Origin: Dyadobacter arcticus
Lineage (GTDB): Bacteria; Bacteroidota; Bacteroidia; Cytophagales; Spirosomataceae
Direction of reading: 5' to 3'
DNA: 64,000 nt
Assembly (NCBI RefSeq): GCF_011762185.1
Contig: NZ_JAASQJ010000005.1
Coordinates: forward strand, 1-64,000
A program made the translations under genes and the position numbers. Below are positions 9,318 through 20,600 of the stretch, in pieces. Every line of letters starts with the position of its first letter. Position 1 is the first letter of the stretch. Under the pieces are notes generated by a model, which saw only the letters and a list, made by a program, of their open reading frames with translations, ran no database searches and was not told the origin of the DNA.

Positions 9318-12299
9318 TCAATCCTTTTTAGGAAGCGAATCAGCAGGCGTTGCTGGTCTCGTAGGAATGGCACTGGAATCCTGCTTCATTGGAGTAATCG
9401 GAAGTGCTGGTCTCGCAATACTATCAGGCTTTACGGTGGAATCCGCAGGCATTATTATTGGCTTTACCGTTGAATCCACAGGCATTAACATCGGTTTTGC
9501 TGTTGAATCTGGACGTAGTGAATCAGGTTTTACCTGCATGTTGCTAGGCGTTCTCATTGTCGAATCTGGTCTCATACCAGACCGCATTGGCATGCCCTGT
9601 CCAGTTGGCCTTGCGGTACTGTCTGCACCAAGAGGCTTCATTGCTCCCTGTGGTCTTCCGCCAGGAGCACCTGCACCTTGTTGTCTGATTGTTGGAACAG
9701 TCACGGCAGGAGTAGTTGCATTCTGTGTAGCACCTCCGCCTCCGCCATCCATACCTCCGCCATCACTTTTCTGGTCATCGTTATTCACTGATTTCTTCCG
9801 GCGGGATTTTTGTTCCACAAACGTCATTTTGCCCAGACGGTACGAAAAGTTAACCCTGAATCCTCGGTTGAATAAGTAATTGGTATTCTCCTGAGTGAAA
9901 GTCCGGGATTCAAGACTCGTTCTCATTTTGAAAGAAGGTGCCAGGAAGTTTTCCATTCCGAAGCCAATGCTACCACGCTTGTTGGTAAAATCTTTCTTGA
10001 TTCCAAAGTCATACATTCGGAAACCTGCTTGTGTTCCCTGCAACTGCACTTCCTTACCTCTCATGAATCCACCTGCCTGCAACCCCCAGCCATTTTTAAT
10101 GTTAAGACTAGTCCTAACACGTCCGCTTACAACGACCCCGCTATTGGATGACTGAAGGGAAATATTCGGGCTATTGTTCGATAAATTGGCGTAATACGCG
10201 TCAACTCCTCCACCAATCTGCCATCTCTTGAAGAATGTCATGTTTCCAAAAACGTTCACACCATAGTTTTTCTTCGACCCAATGTTTCCATAAGTAGTCG
10301 TAATCACACCTTGCTCATTTGGAGTTCTGATGCTTTCGATAGAATTGTTGGTAAACCTGGCAAATGTGGAAACGTTGATATATAATGAGTTCTTAAAAAA
10401 ACTGGTCCCCAATTCAACCTGGTCAGTTAGCTCTGGTCTCAATTCAGGGTTACCAACAGTAATATTCTGAGGGTTTGCCTGATTAATGTTCGGGTTCAGG
10501 AATTGAATACCCGGGCGTTGTAGACGACGGTTATAACCCAGCTTTACAGTTTGTCCTTTTCCAAAAGTTTGCGAAAGGTTAAGGCTGGGCACCAGATTGC
10601 TATATGCTGGAATGTTCAACTTTCCCTGTTCTCCTTGTGTCGCGTCAATGCTAGTATATTCATAACGTGAGCCAGCCTTCACCGTAAATCTACTTTTAGA
10701 TGTATAGGTATAAGAAAAATATCCCGCAGCCACGTTCTGATCATAGTTCAAGCTACTTGCCGACTGCGGAGTCGCAATTGTGTTATAGTAGTCGAAATTG
10801 CTGACTACCTGGCGAAAAATACCTTTTCCTCCAATTTCAATCAATTGATTTTCTTTTACAGGTGTCTGATAATCAAGCTGTACAGTGCTTTCCTGGTTGT
10901 GACTACGATTGTTATTTCCCTGTGATCCCAAAAGCTCTCCAATTTGGGTGGTTGTTAATGCAAATATGTCGGCATCAAAATCATTGGTACGGTTGTTCCG
11001 GCTATACTGCGTTGAAATACTCAGTTCCTGTTGCGGCTTAGCTAATGTTTTAATATAATCCACATTAACATCCCATGTTCCTGAAAGGTCTTTTGTATTA
11101 ACATCCCTGAAACTATTTGTGGTAACCCCATTACTCTGCGTATTGAATGTAGACAACTCCTGTGCGTTCCGCATATTTCTCATCCCATATCTCACATTCG
11201 CTGAAAGAGATGTTTTTGAATCGATTTCATAATCCCAACCGAAATTGTAAGATCCAAATGCCATTTTATTATTGGATTTGCTGGTTTGTCTGATCGAGAA
11301 TTGGTCCACTTTACCTACCTGAAGGTTTTCAGATTTTCCAGGTTGGTTGTAATTAAATCGTCCGAATCCCCCAAGACTGAAACCCATTTTTCCAGACCTA
11401 TAATTTCCTCTGAGCCCCAGGTTAGATCCCCTGTTACCAATACCCGTATCAAGGTTTAATGTTCCTCCCTGAATGGTGCTCTTCTTTGTAACAATATTGA
11501 TGATACCCGCAGAGCCTTCTGCATCATATTTTGCAGACGGTGAAGTAATGACCTCCACAGATTTAATCATATCAGCAGGAATTTGCTTTAACGCATCTGC
11601 TACACTCGTAGCAATGATGGTTGAAGGTTTGTTATTGATCAAAACCCTTACATTAGAACTTCCTCTTAGGGATACGTTACCGTCCAAGTCCACCGTCAGC
11701 ATCGGAACCTTTTTCATCACGTCCGAGGCGTCTCCTCCTCTGCTGGTAATATCCTTTTCAGCATTGTAAACAAGCCTGTCGACTTTTTCTTCAATTAATT
11801 GGGCCATTCCTACTACTTCCACCTCATTCAATTGCACAACGTCAGGGCCAAGTGAAATAGAACCCAGATCGAGCTCGGTACGACGGTCGATTTTGACGTC
11901 TTTAATTGTTTTGGTTTTATATCCAATGAATGAAATCAGGATCTTAAAATTCCCCGAAGCTACTTTTGTCATAGCAAATTCCCCCTTCTCATCGGTTGTA
12001 GTTCCGTCAATAGGTGTATTTGTTTTGATATCAACAAGCGCCAAAGCTGCAAACTCCACAGGCTTCTTACTTAATGAATCTATCAGGATACCCTTAATCT
12101 TACCAGTTCCTTTTGGTGTGTCTTCTGCCGTGCCAGGTATAACAGTTTGACGTTGCCTGTCGCCTCCGCGCTGAAAGTCACCGCCCCCGCCGCCAGGTCT
12201 TCCTCCTCCTCCGCCACCGCCGCCAGGAAACTGGGCAAAGGCCGTCAATGTGCTCGCCGATAAAATTGTCAGAAGTGCTAAATGTAAACTAAGTTTCAT
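9318..12299 (-). CDS. TonB-dependent outer-membrane beta-barrel protein with low-complexity tails
   Basis: A 993-aa outer-membrane protein. In order: signal peptide (1-23, ending LTAFAQ); a Gly-rich stretch (about 24-50); a carboxypeptidase-regulatory-like beta-sandwich (about 66-150, GKIKGILIDSLSKKPVEFA); a TonB plug (about 155-275, with VSLRGSSNVRVLINNKPS and IEVITSPS-like motifs); and a barrel of the outer-membrane beta-barrel family 3 type to about residue 827 (ending YRLGKMTF). Unusually, about 166 residues follow the barrel: a basic patch (KSRRKKS), Gly-rich runs and a Pro/Asp/Ser/Thr-rich tail with an 11-residue repeat. Barrels normally end at the terminal strand, so the tail should lie in the periplasm or at the surface. 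Ligand unknown. It is divergent from a LytS/LytTR pair, which may control it (inference). Confidence 0.88.
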   Translation of the reverse strand: MKLSLHLALLTILSASTLTAFAQFPGGGGGGGGRPGGGGGDFQRGGDRQRQTVIPGTAEDTPKGTGKIKGILIDSLSKKPVEFAALALVDIKTNTPIDGTTTDEKGEFAMTKVASGNFKILISFIGYKTKTIKDVKIDRRTELDLGSISLGPDVVQLNEVEVVGMAQLIEEKVDRLVYNAEKDITSRGGDASDVMKKVPMLTVDLDGNVSLRGSSNVRVLINNKPSTIIATSVADALKQIPADMIKSVEVITSPSAKYDAEGSAGIINIVTKKSTIQGGTLNLDTGIGNRGSNLGLRGNYRSGKMGFSLGGFGRFNYNQPGKSENLQVGKVDQFSIRQTSKSNNKMAFGSYNFGWDYEIDSKTSLSANVRYGMRNMRNAQELSTFNTQSNGVTTNSFRDVNTKDLSGTWDVNVDYIKTLAKPQQELSISTQYSRNNRTNDFDADIFALTTTQIGELLGSQGNNNRSHNQESTVQLDYQTPVKENQLIEIGGKGIFRQVVSNFDYYNTIATPQSASSLNYDQNVAAGYFSYTYTSKSRFTVKAGSRYEYTSIDATQGEQGKLNIPAYSNLVPSLNLSQTFGKGQTVKLGYNRRLQRPGIQFLNPNINQANPQNITVGNPELRPELTDQVELGTSFFKNSLYINVSTFARFTNNSIESIRTPNEQGVITTTYGNIGSKKNYGVNVFGNMTFFKRWQIGGGVDAYYANLSNNSPNISLQSSNSGVVVSGRVRTSLNIKNGWGLQAGGFMRGKEVQLQGTQAGFRMYDFGIKKDFTNKRGSIGFGMENFLAPSFKMRTSLESRTFTQENTNYLFNRGFRVNFSYRLGKMTFVEQKSRRKKSVNNDDQKSDGGGMDGGGGGATQNATTPAVTVPTIRQQGAGAPGGRPQGAMKPLGADSTARPTGQGMPMRSGMRPDSTMRTPSNMQVKPDSLRPDSTAKPMLMPVDSTVKPIIMPADSTVKPDSIARPALPITPMKQDSSAIPTRPATPADSLPKKD
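9411..9509 (-). repeat. 33-bp tandem repeat coding an 11-residue DST-KP-MP motif
   Basis: Within the C-terminal tail of the 9318-12299 protein, about residues 931-963 read DSTAKPMLMPV, DSTVKPIIMPA, DSTVKPDSIAR: period 11 aa (33 nt). Looser DS-P units flank it on both sides. Such repeats usually vary in copy number between strains. Confidence 0.75.
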
Positions 12300-12658
12300 G
12301 GTTGGGTTGTCAATTAATGTATTTTTCGAGTTTCAAAATAACTACCAATTAAATTGTAATAAAAAGGGAATAGATGAAAATGGGGGGAAGTGCCGACAAA
12401 TGGCCCGTTTCACACGATCAAATTGGCTTGCGCCCACGCAAATGCCTGTCTTTAATGCATTTACAAATCCCATGCCCAGTAGAATTTCCTAATATTCTGT
12501 TTGTACAACTATTGGATTTTGCATTGATAGATTGTCTCGCTCAATCGGTCGGCATTTCGGCTATATTGATCGATTGCAGTAGGTGTTTTGATAATTTACC
12601 TGTAAGATTGTAATTGTAATATTGCGTTTATACGCATATCAAACTAACTAATTTCTAA
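12300..12658. other. Intergenic region between divergent TonB receptor and sensor kinase genes
   Basis: No supported gene. An open frame at 12374-12613 codes a Cys/Leu-rich peptide with no recognisable features. The only promoter-like element is TAATATTG (12617-12624), a one-mismatch -7 box 35 nt before the kinase start. No inverted repeat worth naming was seen. Confidence 0.4.
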
Positions 12659-13729
12659 ATGGATACGCGTGCTGCACGAAAATACCCGCCGTTGTTCTTA
12701 CACCTTTTAGGATGGAGCTTTCTGGCCCTGTTCCTGATGTGGCAACCATTGAGCTGGCAGATTGTATTCCCGGTTTCTTTTTGGATCAAGCAGGTTGTGT
12801 TATTGGCACTACTGGTTTTTATATTTTATCTTAATTACTACATCTGGTTCCCAAGGTATCTTGCCAAAAATCGCTATTTCAAATTCATCATATTAAATAT
12901 TGTATCCGTTGTTGCCCTCGCGGTATTGATGGAACAGGTGAAGATTTTTATTAACCACGGAGAGCAAATGGATCGTGCTTTCCGCATGGCAAGAGAAGCC
13001 AACGGCGAGAAAAAACATTCAGATAAGCTGGATAATTTCGCTTTGCTAACAGCATTAATGATCGTCGGGCTAAGTACTAGCGTCGCAGCTGTGCGGAATG
13101 CCCAATTGGATAAAACGTACAGGCAAAACTTGGAAAAAGAAAAGATTAATTCCGAGCTTTCATTTCTCAAAGCGCAAATTAATCCCCATTTCTTTTTTAA
13201 TACTCTTAATAATATTTATGCATTAACGGTCATTGATGTGGAGGCGGCGAGGGAAGCGCTACATAAATTGTCACGAATGATGCGTTATGTGCTTTACGAA
13301 ACACAGCATGGTACCGTGTTATTAAGTCAGGAAATTGCTTTTGCTCAAGATTACATTCAACTCATGCAGCTTCGGTTGACAGATAAAGTGACTGTACACC
13401 TGGATCCGCCAAGTCCCCTGCAGGATGTATCCATTGCACCAATGCTTTTTCTACCATTCATTGAAAATGCATTCAAACACGGCGTAAGTGCCGTTCAGCC
13501 CAGCCGGATCGACATTCAGATCCGTCAGCAGGGACATAAGATTTTTGTTGAAGTAAGAAATACTTTATTTACCGATAAGAGAGCTACACTGGATGACAGC
13601 AATGGAATTGGTCTTGCCAATACCCAGCGCCGACTCGATTTGCTCTATCCGGGGAAATACCAGCTAGAAGTGACTGAGAATAAGGAAGAAAAGGAATTCG
13701 AAGTACACCTTGAACTGGAAACTGCATGA
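12659..13729 (+). CDS. LytS/YehU-type sensor histidine kinase
   Basis: Membrane sensor kinase of the His_kinase (LytS) family, 356 aa. The N-terminal half has about four hydrophobic segments (12-27, 34-60, 75-92, 128-145) and no large periplasmic domain. A coiled linker precedes the phospho-acceptor box FLKAQINPHFFFNTLNNIYAL, where H177 is the likely phosphorylated residue. The ATPase part shows the N-box FIENAFKHG and the G-box GIGLANTQRRL. Its last codons overlap the next start by 4 nt (ATGA), so kinase and regulator form a coupled pair. The signal sensed is unknown. It is divergent from the TonB receptor gene at 9318-12299. Confidence 0.92.
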   Translation: MDTRAARKYPPLFLHLLGWSFLALFLMWQPLSWQIVFPVSFWIKQVVLLALLVFIFYLNYYIWFPRYLAKNRYFKFIILNIVSVVALAVLMEQVKIFINHGEQMDRAFRMAREANGEKKHSDKLDNFALLTALMIVGLSTSVAAVRNAQLDKTYRQNLEKEKINSELSFLKAQINPHFFFNTLNNIYALTVIDVEAAREALHKLSRMMRYVLYETQHGTVLLSQEIAFAQDYIQLMQLRLTDKVTVHLDPPSPLQDVSIAPMLFLPFIENAFKHGVSAVQPSRIDIQIRQQGHKIFVEVRNTLFTDKRATLDDSNGIGLANTQRRLDLLYPGKYQLEVTENKEEKEFEVHLELETA

Positions 13730-14460
13730 ATGCATTAGAGTGCATTGCTGTTGATGATGAACCCCTTGCCCTGGGACTTGTCTGCGCATTTATTGAAAAA
13801 ACCCCTTTCCTAAATCTTTCAGGCAGATATTCGAGTGCCGTAGAAGCATTGCAGGCGATTAACAACAAGCATGTTGACGTCATTTTTCTTGATATTCAAA
13901 TGCCTGACCTGACTGGCATTGAACTCGCCCGAGTACTTGAAAAAGCCGGGACCCGTGCTCCGAGAATTATATTTACAACCGCTTTCAACCAGTATGCCTT
14001 GGACGGTTTTCGTGTAGACGCTATTGACTATCTCCTGAAACCGTTTAATTATGAAGAGTTCCTGCGAGCTGCATCGAAAGCGCAGGCTTATGTCGAATTA
14101 TTACAAAAAGCCTCCGCTGCATCAAATACGGACAATAAAGATGAATATCTGTTCTTAAAAGTCGAGTATCAGCTCGTAAGGATTGCATACGATGACATTT
14201 TATATACCGAGGGCCTCAAAGATTATGTGAAAGTGCATCTTAAATCGGACCCCAAACCGATTCTGTCGCTGACCAGCCTGAAAGCACTGGAAGAAAAATT
14301 GCCTTCTTCCAAATTCATGCGCGTCCATCGTTCTTTTATAGTAAACCTGGACAAAATAGGCGCTGTTACCAGAAATACAATTCAGATCGGCAGCATTACC
14401 ATTCCGGTAAGCGATCAGTATAAAGAAAATTTCAGTCAGTTTTTGAGTAAATGGATGTGA
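13726..14460 (+). CDS. LytTR family response regulator
   Basis: A 244-aa DNA-binding regulator, partner of the upstream kinase. The receiver domain (1-120) has the acidic pair D10/D11, the phosphorylation site D56 in VIFLDIQMPDLTG, a conserved Thr (TTAF) and K105 in YLLKPF. The LytTR DNA-binding domain (about 140-244) shows FLKVEYQLVRIAYDDI, YVKVHL and the FMRVHRSFIVNL signature. It ends 16 nt from the convergent uvrA stop. By analogy with LytTR systems it should bind direct repeats upstream of a few target genes. The divergent TonB receptor is the obvious candidate, though no such repeats were found by eye. Confidence 0.93.
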   Translation: MNALECIAVDDEPLALGLVCAFIEKTPFLNLSGRYSSAVEALQAINNKHVDVIFLDIQMPDLTGIELARVLEKAGTRAPRIIFTTAFNQYALDGFRVDAIDYLLKPFNYEEFLRAASKAQAYVELLQKASAASNTDNKDEYLFLKVEYQLVRIAYDDILYTEGLKDYVKVHLKSDPKPILSLTSLKALEEKLPSSKFMRVHRSFIVNLDKIGAVTRNTIQIGSITIPVSDQYKENFSQFLSKWM

Positions 14461-14476
14461 GGGTTCCTAACACTAC

Positions 14477-17329
14477 TCATTTCAGTTCCTCTGCCAAAAA
14501 GTGCCCGGTAAAGCTGCCCTTTACTTTTGCAACTTTCTCTGGCGTGCCTTCTGCAATGATGCGGCCTCCTTTCGCGCCGCCTTCGGGACCTACGTCTATG
14601 ATGTAATCCGCCACTTTAATCACATCCAGGTTATGCTCGATGATTACCACCGTATTGCCTTTTTCGACCAGCTTATTTAAAACATGCAACAAATGTCGAA
14701 TATCCTGGAAATGTAGCCCTGTGGTGGGTTCGTCCAGAATGTAAAGGGTTTTACCGGTATCCCGTTTGGACAGTTCCTCCGATAACTTTACCCTTTGGGC
14801 CTCGCCTCCAGAAAGTGTGGTAGCATGCTGGCCTAATGTAATGTAGCCCAAGCCGACGTCATTCAACGTCTGCACTTTTCTTAAAAGCCTTGGCTGATTT
14901 TCAAAGAAATCCAGCGCAGTTTCCACGGTCATATCCAGGATATCGGCAATCGATTTTCCTTTAAACCGCACTTCCAATGTTTCCCTGTTGAAGCGTTTTC
15001 CTTTACAGGTCTCGCAATTGATGTGAACATCCGGAAGGAAATCCATTTCTATCTTTTTCATCCCTGCGCCTTCGCAATCTTCGCAACGTCCGCCTTTTAC
15101 ATTGAAAGAGAATCGGCCTGGTTTGTAGCCGCGTATTTTGGCTTCCGGTAATTCGGCAAAAAGTGACCGGATATCTGTAAACAAATTGGTGTAAGTAGCC
15201 GGATTGGAGCGGGGCGTCCGGCCAATTGGTGTCTGGTCCACCTCGATCACTTTGTCGATATGTTCCAGCCCCTCTATGGATTTGTATGGAAGGGGTTCTC
15301 GTCTTGATTTATAAAAATAGTGGTTCAGCAACGGAAACAATGTCTCGTGGATCAATGAAGATTTGCCACTTCCGCTTACACCAGTAACACATATCATGGT
15401 ACCCAATGGAAACGACATGTTCACATTTTTCAAATTATGTCCCGTACAACCTTTTAGCGTAATCGTGTTTCCATTCCCTTTTCTGCGCTTTTTTGGAACT
15501 TCAATGGATTCTCGTCCGCTCAGATATTCCGCAGTTAGTGACCCGTTTTTCAAGAAAACTTCCGGTGAACCAGCACCCACAACGTTGCCGCCGTGCCTGC
15601 CCGCACCAGGACCGATGTCCAGGATATAGTCGGAAGCGAGCATCATATCTTTATCATGCTCAACCACCAGAACGGTGTTGCCAAGATCCCGCAAACTTTT
15701 TAATGAATTGATTAACCTGACATTATCGCGCTGATGCAACCCAATGCTCGGCTCGTCCATAATGTACAGTACGCCGGTGAGCTGCGTACCAATCTGCGTT
15801 GCCAGCCTGATCCGTTGTGCTTCTCCACCTGAGAGCGTACGCAATGCCCGGTTTAATGTCAGATAGTCTAATCCTACATCCAGTAAAAAGCCTACCCTTT
15901 TCCGTATCTCCTTCAGTACCTCGTGTCCGATCACTCGTTGCCTTTCTTCCAGTCTGTCTTCCAGGTTAACCAGCCAATCCGCCAGCACACGTATATCGCT
16001 GTCAGACAATTCAGAAATGTCTTTTTGATCAATTTTGAAGTGTAACGATTCCTTTTTTAACCTTTTGCCATTACATTCCGGACAGGTTTGGGTAACCATA
16101 AAATCCTTTAACCAATCCTGAATTTTGTCATTGCCCGACTCCTGTTGTCTTTTGAGGAAATTGATAATGCCATCGAATTTGGTTTCCCATTCCGTTCCAG
16201 GATATTTTTTGGAAGGAACCGCAACCGCATCCTCACTTCCATATAATACTAGCTTGATAGCTTCCTCAGGAAACTTATCCAGCGATGTCTGAAGTGTTAT
16301 TTTAAATGGTTTGAGCAGCACTTCCAGCTGCTTGAATATCCATGCTTCCCGGTATTCGCCCATTGGCGCAATGCCTCCTCGGCTAATGCTCAGCGATTTG
16401 TCGGGCATGATAGATTCCTCTGTGATTTCTTCAATCATACCAAGTCCCTGGCAGGTAGGGCACCATCCATAGGGTGAGTTGAATGAAAATGCATTAGGCG
16501 CCGGATCATCATAGCTGATGCCTGACTCGGGATCCATCAGATTTTGAGAAAAATAGTACGTTTCTCCTTTCTCATCCAAAACCATTAGCGCACCCTTGCC
16601 CTGCTTGATCGCCGTGGCCACAGATTGGCTCAACCTGTACCGGGATTGTGAATCCTCTTCCTCTTTCTTTGGAATAACACGATCAATCACAATTTCAATG
16701 TCGTGCACCTTATACCGGTCGAGCTGCATTTTGGCGGTAATTTCCTGCACCTCTCCATCGATCCGTACCTTCGTATAGCCCATACGCGTTATCTGCACAA
16801 ACAGCTCACGGTAATGTCCTTTCCGTCCCTTTACAACCGGGGCAAGCAACGAAATTTTTTGTTTTAAAAATTGGGAAAGAAGCTGGTTGACGATCTGGTC
16901 CTGGGATTGCTTGATCATTCTCCGGCCCGTCACATAAGAGTAAGCCTCGCCTGCACGGGCATAAAGCAGCCGCAGAAAGTCATATATCTCAGTTACAGTG
17001 CCAACTGTGGAGCGAGGGTTACGGGAAGTTGTTTTTTGCTCAATGCTAATTACCGGTGAGAGACCGCTAATCTTGTCTACATCCGGCCTTTCCATTTCAC
17101 CGATAAAGCCTCTGGCGTAGGAAGAAAAGCTTTCCATGTAGCGACGCTGGCCTTCTGCATAAATTGTGTCAAATGCCAGCGAGGACTTCCCACTCCCACT
17201 AATTCCCGTCACAACCACCAATTTATTACGCGGAATATTGACGTCGATATTTTTCAGATTATGCTCACGGGCACCCTCCACTTCTATTAAATCCTGACCC
17301 GCAAGTTCAGTTGCATTCAAATGTTCCAA
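14477..17329 (-). CDS. uvrA: Excinuclease ABC subunit A
   Basis: DNA damage sensor ATPase of nucleotide excision repair, 950 aa, acting as a dimer with UvrB. Two ABC ATPase modules are visible: Walker [11 protein letters not shown] (41-50) and [10 protein letters not shown] in the second half, two LSGGEAQR signatures, and two Walker B/D-loops ([22 protein letters not shown]). Zinc-type motifs are [22 protein letters not shown] and CETCKGKR. The cysteine pair normally partnering CPTCQG to form the first zinc finger is missing: that position reads [15 protein letters not shown] -7 box (TAAATTTG on the minus strand, 17385-17392) lies about 55 nt upstream. It stands alone between a convergent regulator gene and a divergent susC. 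Confidence 0.97.
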   Translation of the reverse strand: MEHLNATELAGQDLIEVEGAREHNLKNIDVNIPRNKLVVVTGISGSGKSSLAFDTIYAEGQRRYMESFSSYARGFIGEMERPDVDKISGLSPVISIEQKTTSRNPRSTVGTVTEIYDFLRLLYARAGEAYSYVTGRRMIKQSQDQIVNQLLSQFLKQKISLLAPVVKGRKGHYRELFVQITRMGYTKVRIDGEVQEITAKMQLDRYKVHDIEIVIDRVIPKKEEEDSQSRYRLSQSVATAIKQGKGALMVLDEKGETYYFSQNLMDPESGISYDDPAPNAFSFNSPYGWCPTCQGLGMIEEITEESIMPDKSLSISRGGIAPMGEYREAWIFKQLEVLLKPFKITLQTSLDKFPEEAIKLVLYGSEDAVAVPSKKYPGTEWETKFDGIINFLKRQQESGNDKIQDWLKDFMVTQTCPECNGKRLKKESLHFKIDQKDISELSDSDIRVLADWLVNLEDRLEERQRVIGHEVLKEIRKRVGFLLDVGLDYLTLNRALRTLSGGEAQRIRLATQIGTQLTGVLYIMDEPSIGLHQRDNVRLINSLKSLRDLGNTVLVVEHDKDMMLASDYILDIGPGAGRHGGNVVGAGSPEVFLKNGSLTAEYLSGRESIEVPKKRRKGNGNTITLKGCTGHNLKNVNMSFPLGTMICVTGVSGSGKSSLIHETLFPLLNHYFYKSRREPLPYKSIEGLEHIDKVIEVDQTPIGRTPRSNPATYTNLFTDIRSLFAELPEAKIRGYKPGRFSFNVKGGRCEDCEGAGMKKIEMDFLPDVHINCETCKGKRFNRETLEVRFKGKSIADILDMTVETALDFFENQPRLLRKVQTLNDVGLGYITLGQHATTLSGGEAQRVKLSEELSKRDTGKTLYILDEPTTGLHFQDIRHLLHVLNKLVEKGNTVVIIEHNLDVIKVADYIIDVGPEGGAKGGRIIAEGTPEKVAKVKGSFTGHFLAEELK

Positions 17330-17653
17330 GGCAAAATTTGGATTAATTGCTTACCAGATAAAAGCTTCATTTAATAGCTAACCACAAATTTAGGAGTTGA
17401 GTTGCATTAAATTTGAGTGAATCCATGCGAGAATTATGCAGGTTTTTTATTGCAGTATAACAAGACATCCGCCATATGTGCAATCGTTCCCAATTTGCAC
17501 ATTAACGAGAAATTTTTGACAAGTAACGCTTTGTTCATTATAATAAATATCTCCAAAATGCTCTTCACTGTACGGTATTATCCCTGCAATTTGTATTTTT
17601 GATATTATATTGATAATTACTAATACATTCTTAACACTTTAACTCCCTATTTT
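17330..17653. other. Intergenic region between divergent uvrA and susC
   Basis: No supported gene; a 61-codon open frame at 17417-17602 looks like chance. It holds a leftward -7 box for uvrA (17385-17392) and a rightward one for susC (17594-17601, separate entry). AT content rises towards the susC start. Confidence 0.45.
17594..17601 (+). promoter_or_regulatory. Candidate -7 box of the susC/susD operon
   Basis: TATTTTTG is an exact TAnnTTTG match 52 nt before the susC start. No well-placed TTG lies about 20 nt upstream, so the promoter may be activator-dependent or the match may be chance. Confidence 0.4.
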
Positions 17654-20600
17654 ATGAAACAAAATTTACGAGTCTTTTTGACTTCCGTAACATTATTGCT
17701 GTGGGCTGTGCTGAGTACAAGCACTTCCTATGCACAGGAAAAACAAGTTACCGGTAAAGTATCTTCAGCGGCAGACGCGGCAGGCATCCCGGGTGTGAAT
17801 GTCCAGCTGAGAGGTACCAACACAGGAACCGTCACAGATGCAGACGGCCGTTACTCGATCGAGGCGAAAGGAAATGATGCTGCGCTTGTATTCTCTTCTA
17901 TTGGTTATATCAAACAAGAAGTAGTGATCGGGTCAAAATCGGTTATCGACATTACGTTAGTCGATGACATTAAAAGTTTGACCGAGGTGGTTGTAACTGG
18001 TTATGCTTCTCAGCGCAAGCAGGACATTACCGGTGCCGTAACGGTCATCAGCCCGAAAGAACTCACTGCGTTACCGGCGGCAAGCGTTACCCAAATGCTT
18101 CAGGGACGTGCAGCTGGCGTAACGGTTGGAAATGATAACTCACCAGGTGGTGGTACCATGGTACGTATCCGGGGTTTTGGATCTATTAACAATAATAGCC
18201 CGCTTTATGTAATAGATGGAGTTCCAACTCAGGGAACGCTGAACCAGCTTAACCCGAACGACATTGAATCTATGCAGGTACTGAAAGATGCATCTGCTGC
18301 ATCTATTTATGGTGCACGTGCTGCCAACGGCGTTGTGATCATAACAACTAAAAAAGGAAAGCCGGGCGAGCCAAGCATTACTTTTGATTTTTATACAGGT
18401 ACGCAAAGGCCTGGCAAAATGCTGGATTTGTTGAATACCAAAGAATTAGGGGAGTATCTCTACCAATCTGATCTTGGCGCAGGCAAAACCCCTTCGGTTA
18501 CTTCTCCATCGGTGCAGTACAAGTTCGGACCAAATGGTGAGCAGACTGTTGCGGATTACATTTATCCAAACGTGTATGGTGAACTTCCTTCTAATTATAC
18601 CTACACCAATGACATTGCTGATCCAGCCCTTGGAAAAACAGCATTCAACATTACAAAGGCTAACAAGGAAGGTACTGACTGGCAAGATGTAATTTTCGAC
18701 CCGGCACCGATTTCAAACTATCAGATCGGCGCAACAGGCGGTTCAAAATCAGCCAAATATGCGATTTCGGCTAACCATTTCAAGCAGGACGGTATTTTGA
18801 GATACACCAAATACAAAAGGTACTCGATCCGTGCTAATACAGAATTTACAAAAGGCAGAATAACTGTCGGAGAAAACCTTACGTTTTCATATGACGAAAG
18901 ACAGGGTATCACTAACAACGACGAAAGTAACCCGATCATGTTCGCGATCCGCGTTCACCCAATCATCCCTGTTTTTGATATCACCGGAGGCCCTGCTGCG
19001 TTGGGCGGAACCAATACATCGGCATTCAATGGTTTTGCAGGCAGTCGCGGCAGTAACCTGGGAAATGCCCCTAACCCGCTTGCGCGCTTGTATCGTGAAA
19101 AAGACAACATTACAAGAGCGACGCACGTATTCGGAAACATGTATGCACAGGTGGATATCTTACCAGGCCTTGTTGCACGTACCAGCTTTGGTCTTGAATA
19201 CAACCAGTCCAACCGTTCTGAATATTTCCACAGGGATATTGAGGCCGCTGAGGCAAGAAACGCAAACAGCATGAACGTGATCAACAACTTGGACCGCTCC
19301 TTTACCTGGTTCAATACCTTGAACTATTCGAAAATAATAGGTGCCCACAACCTCAACGTGTTAGTTGGTACTGAGGCTGTAAAGACATACTTTGCAGGCT
19401 TTCAGGCGAGCCGAAGTGGTTTTGCATTTGATGACCTTGATTACCGCTACCTGGATGCAGGTTCAGCGGCGGGTTTGGCGAATGCAGGCGGTGGAGCAAC
19501 ACGAAGTGCATTATTTTCGCAGTTTGGTAAAGTCAACTACGGTTTCAAAGATTTGTTCCTGGCTGACTTTACATTACGTCGCGACGGATCTTCCCGTTTC
19601 TCCGAAGCGAACCGTTACGGTATTTTCCCAGCATTCTCATTGGGTTTGCGTATGACCGAATTGAACTTCATGAAACCAACCAAAAAGGTATTGGACGATT
19701 TGAAAGTTCGTTTCGGATGGGGTAAAACAGGTAACCAGCTTATACCGAACGTTTACAATGCATATACCCTTTACGCCCCGGATCCACAAAACAATGCTTA
19801 CGATATCAATGGTACCGGAACATCAATCGTAGGTGGATTTGACCTTGTACAGTTTGGTAATGCAAACGGTAAATGGGAAACCAATACTTCTACCAACATT
19901 GGTCTTGATGCGGTTTTATTAAATAACAAACTGGAATTTGTTCTTGACTTGTACAATCGTAAAACGACTGACATGTTAACGCAGATCGCCATTCCAAGAA
20001 CTGCTGGTACCGGTACTATTCCTTTTACCAATATTGGTGAAGTTACCAACAAAGGTTTTGACATCGGTCTTAATTTCCGGGATAAAAAAGGAGATTTCTA
20101 CTACACAGTTGGCGTGAATTTTGGTCACTACAAAAACAAAGTGGTTAAACTGAACAATGACCCTAACTCGACCATTTTTGGATTCTCCACACGTCTTCCT
20201 GCCATGTCTGCTTCAAAAGCAGGCTACCCAATCGGCAGCTATTATGGTTACTTTGTTGATGGTGTTATTAAAGATCAGGCAGAAGCCGATGCGGCGCCTA
20301 AATTCGGATCGTATACACGTGAAGGTGTTTTCAAATTCAGAGATGTAAATGGTGATGGTATCATTACCGCTGCTGACCGTACGATTATCGGAAGCCCTCA
20401 CCCTGACTTCAACTATGGTGTTAACCTGAACCTTGGTTACAAAGCGTTTGACCTTACTATCTTCGGACAAGGTGTTCAGGGCAACGAAATTTTCAACTAT
20501 ACAAGATACTGGACCGATTTCAATGTGTTCCAGGGCAACCGTTCCAAGGATATGCTTTACAATTCCTGGAAAAAATCGGGTGATGATGCCAAATTGCCAA

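Noticed and set aside
12374-12613. 79-codon open frame in the intergenic region
   Set aside because: Its composition and lack of motifs or a start context suggest chance.
17417-17602. 61-codon open frame upstream of susC
   Set aside because: It covers the probable susC promoter and codes an unremarkable peptide.
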